From assembly GCA_949825025.1 (NCBI GenBank), contig OX463785.1:18477971-18541970 (forward strand): a stretch of 64,000 nt of DNA. The letters run 5' to 3'. The notes under the pieces were generated by a model. It saw only the letters and a list, made by a program, of their open reading frames with translations. It was not told where the DNA came from and ran no database searches. Below, one piece after another: positions 57,782 to 64,000 of the stretch (the first letter of the stretch is position 1; every line of letters starts with the position of its first letter). This DNA is from Siphlonurus alternatus (lineage: Eukaryota; Arthropoda; Insecta; Ephemeroptera; Siphlonuridae). The position numbers were made by a program, and so were the translations under genes.

Positions 57782-60700
57782 TTTAAGTTTGTTTTAAAAA
57801 TTTCCCGATTGGGTTTTTAAATTTTAGTGAACTGTATATGCCTCGTGTTGTTAAAATGATTCAAGTAAAACTTCTATTACTATTAAAAAATATCCCCCCG
57901 CTCTCTTTCTCAAACTCATTCATTGTTTATCTTTTTGTACCCCCCACCTTCTCAAAAAACTTTACTTTATCCTGAAACTAAAATAGTAATACCACTTTGA
58001 ATAGCAAGTTCCAAAACCAGACAAAAATTTCAATATTGTATAAATTTTGTGAGAAATCTATTCTGTATCCAGAAAAAAAAAAAAAAAGTATTCAAAATAC
58101 ATATTAGTGATTTTCGCCAATCATGTTTAAAAATACATTGACTTTACACATTGAACTATGGCTTATTATATAAAAAAAATAAATGGATCTAGAACACGAT
58201 TTATATATTATATCAAATATAATAATTATTTTCTGACATTGAATCTATAAATAACTTTCATGAAACCTAGTTTGTCCAGTTTCTAATTGTAACCTGATAG
58301 ACACTTTGATTTGATATATTAGATTTTTTTTTTAATATTATTAACTGTACATACAGTGTAACATTTCATATGTGTAAATTAATTAATAAAATTAAATCAT
58401 AAAAATATATAAATATTTTTAATAAAAAATACACGTGGATCTATTTTATTAATTTGTTTTATTGTTTGAAAATAATGAAAATAAATTTATATGTAATATA
58501 TATGTAATTATATTTAGTATAATAATAAATACAAAAAATAAAGTTGTTACATACGCAGATCTGTTAATTAAATTAAATTTGAATTTAATAAAAACGAATT
58601 TTCTAATTAATTTAATGATAAAATCATAAAAACAAAAATATTTGATACACACTTGGCATTAAAGAAGACTAAATTAATGTTTATTAAACAAAAAATGACG
58701 GAAGAAAAAAAAAATCACAAAAGTGTTCAAAATAAGTATTACATTAAACGTTGCAATAAAGAGATACTTTTAAGTGTTAAAAAAAACACTATAATAATAA
58801 AAAATATAAAATACATATGGTTCAAATTGATATAATTTAACATAAAGATATTGAACATAAGTTATGTTTATGTTAAATTATATAATACATACTCTTTTTC
58901 TAGCTTTATTCGCGTTATAGTAAATAGCTCTACTGCTTGCTTTATTTGCTGTCTCCATCATTACAAACTAGAAAGCTTCTAGCAAGCAAGCAGGCAAGTC
59001 AGAGCCCAGCTTGTATATAAGCTTTGCCCCTACATTGGGCCTCACTATAAAAAAAAAAACTAAAAAAAAAGGCCTATAGACTTTTTATAACAGCGCGGTG
59101 TTATAATAAAAAAAAAAACAATTATAAAAATAACTTTTTTTTAAAAAAAAAAATATGTAATTTTACAATAAAAAATAATGATTTAATAAAAAAATTGTTA
59201 TTATTAACAATTGAAATAATTAGTCATTTGAAACAATTTAGAAAAAATGATACTTGTTTAAAATTTAACATAATAATGAAATTATTTTATTACCGATTTT
59301 ATTTTAATATTTAATGAGAATTATTTTTTTATTATAAAAATTGATCCTCCCATTTTTCTGCTTAATTAACATTCATTATTTACTTTAATAATATAACCGG
59401 TTTTTTAATAATATATTGTGAGCTTAAGTCTTGTACAAGAATATTCATTATTTTATATTAATATATTATAATATTCGTTTTTCCTAGAATTAAATTTCAG
59501 CGAGGGAAGAAAAAAAAAGATGTTAATTTAATTATATTTTTCTAAGTAATATCTTATATTATAAATTAATTAAAGCAGTCTCTGTAACAAATGCTCCGAA
59601 AAATATGTTGACACTTTTTAATTACAATGAAACCAAGTGAAAATTGTTGACAATATGTTACATGTAAACATGCACCAATGTAACGTATAATATATTAAGA
59701 AAAAGATCGTAAAAGGTTAAATTGTTATCGGTAATATAAAGAGTTGACCTTAATTAAAGGTCCCTAGCTAATAGATGGCGCCAGTGTTAATTCTATATAC
59801 AGTATAAAATCATCCCTGCTGCCATCTACAGGCGAATTTTTTTTTGTTAAATATTACTTTGTTAAAAATATCCACTATATTATATTTTAAAATTTATATA
59901 TTTATAAAATTTACACATTCAATATTCCTAGACAGAATCGATAATCAATAATAATACACATTATCAAAATATAATAAATTTAAATTATAAAAGTTCACAT
60001 TATATAATAATAAATAATTATTTGAGGTCAATTTAAGTTCAAACTTTATATAATAATATGACCCCATATATCATTACAGTATTCCAAATATAGCTGATAT
60101 AAAAAAATATTAAAAATTAATAATAAATTAATTTTTTTTTGTGCATCAATATTAAAAAAAAAGTTATAACATTTATTAGTATAAAGTGACAGAGATCAAA
60201 TTTATTAATATAAACATGATGTACTTATATACTTTATGGTGTACAGAGAGAGAGAGAGAGACTGTATAACGATTCACTTTACTACTTCCGGCGGTGTGTG
60301 ACGTCACCGTTTGTTACATCCATTAAGCTTAAGCTGGTAGGCAAGAAAAGATGGAAGTTATACTTGATACTAAGACATAAGAAACTTCAAGAGTTAAAAA
60401 ATATTCATTAAACAATATACTTTAAAATTAATATTCATATACTTCAATTTAAAAGATGATATATATAAAATATAAATAATATCATCATGAAGCGAGTAAG
60501 CAGTCTCTATGTCTGTCTAGCTTTTCCAGACACAATAATAAAAAAAAATGTTTAAAAAAAAAAACATCATAACAATGACGTCACACATATTTGTATTAAA
60601 GGAAAAGAAAAGTAAATATTTTAAGATAAGACGACCTTTAACTTCAATTAAACACGTAAAACAATTTTATTTTATATATAATATTGTATAAAACTAATGA

Positions 60701-60980
60701 ATTTAATGATCATTTTACTTATATAAACAAATTAAGATGTTGAGAAAAAATATATACCACACGAACATACAAGCCAATAAATCACTCGATTCATCAAAAT
60801 AAATATTAAAATTCTAAAAAGTTACGTCACACTTCTTTATGATTTCTCTCTCTCCTACTATATTATAATGTTTTTCATGCTGGTTTCAAAAATTTAGCAA
60901 TTTTAATTATATATATTAGTAGTTTGATTAGTAAAACTATTAATTAAATAATCAGCCTTACTGTAAATAGAACTTTTTTT
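57782..60980. other. AT-rich region without recognised genes
   Basis: Contains a small island at 58920-59050 (AGCAAGCAAGCAGGCAAG), a pair of inverted TAGATGGC motifs at 59772-59832, a (GA)n of about eight units at 60246-60260 and TGACGTCA at 60299 and 60576. Confidence 0.7.
59772..59832. promoter_or_regulatory. Inverted pair of CTCF-like TAGATGGC motifs
   Basis: TAGATGGCGCCAGTG on the plus strand and, 30 bases on, CTGCTGCCATCTACAGG, which is TAGATGGCAGC on the minus strand. TAGATGGCGC resembles the core of CTCF sites in animals. It could equally be the arms of a tiny foldback. Confidence 0.3.
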
Positions 60981-60984
60981 TTTT

Positions 60985-61160
60985 AGAACGGAGGTAACCA
61001 TCACGACCTTGCAATCCATTCCGGCATTTGCATGTGACTAAGGGAAACGTGGAAACTATGTAAAATGGACGCTATGCAGCTTTTTGTCAATAAATCGGGA
61101 GTACAATGATCCAAAGAGAAGGGAACTATATGATGAATAAACACATCAGCGATTAGGACT
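60985..61160 (-). mobile_element. 5S-type SINE, 3' fragment
   Basis: From the T-rich run near 60973 (A-tail on the minus strand): GACCTTGCAATCCATTCCGG, GGGAAACGTGGAAACTATG, GACGCTATGCAGCTTTTTGT and CAATAAATCGGGAGTACAAT match the body of the full SINE at 45141-45543. The 5S head is missing, so it is 5'-truncated. Confidence 0.82.
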
Positions 61161-61164
61161 ATTT

Positions 61165-61752
61165 ATTTTAACTATGAAGAATTGATAACGTTACAATAAA
61201 AGTATCCATACATTTTACATGCAATTATTATGTAAAAAATAATTTGTTTGTATAAATTTTATTCATGACGTGCTTATTCAAATTTTAGCATAAGGATCTT
61301 TTATTTTTTTAATTTCCATTCTATTTATATCACTAACACGGTCTTTATAGCTCTTTAAATGCACACTTATATAATCGTGCTGGCTAAAAAAACACGACCT
61401 TACCCCGACATAAGTCTGAACATTGGACCGGTGATCGTGTCTTTTCAATTTGCTCGCTTCCTTCTCGTTATTATTATTGTTGTTGTTGTTATTGCAAATT
61501 ACATAATTTTTATTTTCATAACAAATATTCATAATAAACACATTCATTAAAAACTTAATGGATCGTAAATTACAGCAGTGTTTCAATTATCTTTAAATAT
61601 ACTTTTTAAGACTATATTACACGATACAATTTTGCATTTAACTTTTTCTTACAAGAAAATTTCATCTCCATATTATACACAAACAAAATAAATGGCTTTC
61701 AATTAAAGTTTTCTTGTAAGGAAAATTTTTATAAAATAATTAGAAAAATTGT
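61165..61752. other. AT-rich stretch without recognised genes
   Basis: Contains a (TTATTG)n-like run near 61468-61495; open frames here are simple-sequence driven. Confidence 0.7.
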
Positions 61753-61990
61753 GTAAAGATGGATTCAGATGGCGACAACGGCGATGCGACGCGATTTTGT
61801 TACACAAGCTGTGAAATCCTATGCAGCGAGCGAATTCGCCAGGCTATAACGGCAGCGAAATCGCGTTAATTGCGATGCTCTTTTTTTTAATCGCCATGGC
61901 AAATATGACCACAAATGGATGTCACAGCAAGTGCGCATTATTCGCGTCGCGTCGCATGATAAAAATCGCCATGTGAATCGTCCACCTTAA
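61753..61990. mobile_element. GC-rich MITE with AGATGGCGA-type ends
   Basis: Left end AAAGATGGATTCAGATGGCG followed by GCGATGCGACGCGA; right end CGCGTCGCGTCGCATGAT followed by CGCCATGTGAATCGTCCACC and TTAA. The ends are imperfect inverted repeats of about 45 bp. It has far more CpG than its surroundings and no open frame. Single copy here. Confidence 0.78.
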
Positions 61991-64000
61991 TACTTGCTTT
62001 ACTTTTTTATTTAAATTACCATGCTGATTACGGTATAGTTGTTGCAAAGAAGCACTTCTTAATAGATATTAACCTTTAAGGTATGTCTAATAAAACTTCA
62101 AACACTGCGCTGAAAACATAAATCCATGTTTGGGTTATGTATACAATCCCTTTTTCAACGACCAAGCTAGATTAAAAACAAAAAATATTGTCTATTTTTT
62201 TAAACTGATTATTTAATTATTAGCGGCAATTCACAAAGACTCCTAGAAATTTTTAGTACTAGATTTATTACTAGAGTACTAGTAGAAAATATTAATACTA
62301 AATTTTCGAGACAAAAATCTATGCTAAGATCTTTATCTTATTATTTATATTCATCATTATATAAAAAAATATAAAATATAAAAGCATAAACACACATTAT
62401 ATTTTAATTAACGGATATAGCAACAATTAAAAAATAAACATGAAAGAAAGCTGTGAATTTCATTCATAAAAAGTAAGTAACGTTAACCGTAATGAGATAA
62501 AGTGTAATTACATTTGTACAGTCACGTGCAGTTTGTCCGTGGCCTTGAAAGTACTTACTGTAATCTATCTCATTGAACATTTTGCTGATAACAACTCTCA
62601 TTACAATTTAATATATTTTTTAGTCCGTAGTCCAAGAAAATTTTGATTCACTGCATGTGCAACCAATATAATATAATGTTACGTATATTATCAATACATA
62701 CATTATTATAATATATACAGATGATCGTTTGAATTAAAAGTGGGAAGAAATATTTAAAGGTGAAGAGTGTTTGATACAAAAGATTCCAAAATATTTAATG
62801 ATATACATTTATGCATGTAGTAAACTAGTAATACACATTTATATAAAAATATGAAACTTTACCTTTTTTATGAATCTTTAAAAAAAATCAATAAAATAAA
62901 GAAATACAAAATAAGAAACTTCAGGGTATTTTTATTGACATTATACTTGAGTTAATGATTTGGGATAAGCTTATTAATTGATTGAATTTTACATTATAAG
63001 CAATCAACATGACAATCATTGATCTTGCCGTTTAAGGATTTAGCTGTTAAAATTTTTCATGCATATAATATTTGGAACACAAATTATGGTCTCTTTCTTA
63101 ATATTTGTGTGTGATAATAATATTCAAGTTGTGTCAAGGAAATGAGAAATAAAAAACAGGAAATATAATGGACTAACAGATTAGATTTTTTGCAGTCAAA
63201 TTTTTAACAACTATGTTTCCCTAATCAAACATATATATATTTCTTATCAACTTGCCTAATGATATATGTCATCCGGTTCTATATATATATATATATAAAT
63301 AATACAAAAGAAAACTGTCAACATATACGCAATAATGCATAGCAAAATTTCATCATGTGAAATACAAATTTCTTGTCTTTATACACTAATATTTCGTTAT
63401 CTTACTTAATTCAGTAAAACAATACCGATTAAGTAATAAGGCAATTAAGGGATTTTGGATTTTAATGATTTTCATATATACATCATGTCACGTAACCTGT
63501 TGGTGTTGGGTAAAATCATATATTATAGGGTAAAATGTTTCAATGTTGTTGTTTTTTTGTTTTTTTCTTTTTGTTTTCTCCACATATTTCACAAAATTCA
63601 CTGCATGAGGAAAAGAAAACAAACACCTATTTTTTAAACAAAATGTTGAGATAAAAACAACAACGTATTTTCAATTTTGTTTACAATAGAAACAATAATT
63701 AATTATAATTCTCTCTAACTACGATGCTAAAAAAAAAGTCCACTTTTAGCGACTTCCGGACATCTATATTAACCTCCCATTTGCTGGTCCGATTAGATAA
63801 CTCGCCTTTCTATATTTAAGTTATAATATTTAGTAGCCATGCAGTATATCACAGGATATATGTTTAAAGTTTATGGCCATTTGAAAAAATTAATTGTCTC
63901 CTAAAATCAAGTTTAATTTTATAATTACATATCTGATTTTAATGACAAATCAAATTTCATTTGTATACCATATGGATATATATTTTTTGTTATCATGATA
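61991..64000. other. AT-rich end of the window
   Basis: No gene recognised. GGCAATTCACAAAGACTC near 62225 resembles one end of the CATTCACAAAG family, and 62490-62565 has weakly inverted ends (GTAATGAGATAAAGTGTAAT against TACTGTAATCTATCTCATT). Confidence 0.65.

Overview
The window is metazoan nuclear DNA: an AT-rich background (my estimate is about 75 % A+T) carrying one clear protein-coding gene on the minus strand, with exons that are visibly much richer in G+C than the surrounding introns. The gene has 14 recoverable exons with GT-AG junctions whose phases all agree. The species cannot be fixed from the sequence. The AT-rich introns with GC-rich exons, dense short inverted-repeat elements, a 5S-rRNA-derived SINE and GA-rich promoter-like islands would suit an arthropod, perhaps a hemimetabolous insect; this is inference with low confidence.

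Positions 24-32369 (minus): a protogenin-like receptor of the Ig-DCC subclass. The exons join into an open partial protein of 1,105 residues: four Ig domains, five fibronectin type III (FN3) domains, one transmembrane helix and the first 85 or so residues of a cytoplasmic tail. The start codon/signal-peptide exon (upstream, above 32369) and the rest of the tail (below position 24) are not seen. Residue numbers in the entries count from the first whole codon of the exon at 32125-32369. An 18.4 kb intron separates Ig1 from Ig2; the other exons are packed into the first 9.6 kb.

Positions 32370-64000: no further protein-coding exon could be supported. This is either 5' intron plus promoter of the same gene or intergenic DNA. 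It holds short GC-richer islands (near 36.8-37.1, 37.3-37.4, 41.3-41.45, 54.2-54.4 and 58.9-59.05 kb) in an AT desert, plus many repeats.

Repeats: at least a dozen families of small foldback (MITE-like) elements, several with two to five copies; a full-length 5S-rRNA-headed SINE with a perfect 13-bp target-site duplication, and a tRNA-headed SINE that shares its central body; an unusual 722-bp foldback whose 170-bp arms are ladders of A8-CCC blocks; 15-bp, 33-bp and 80-bp tandem repeats; and three long (AAAT)n arrays. The palindromic octamer TGACGTCA occurs at least 19 times, about half of them inside foldback elements. Several elements sit within tens of bases of splice sites of the receptor gene.
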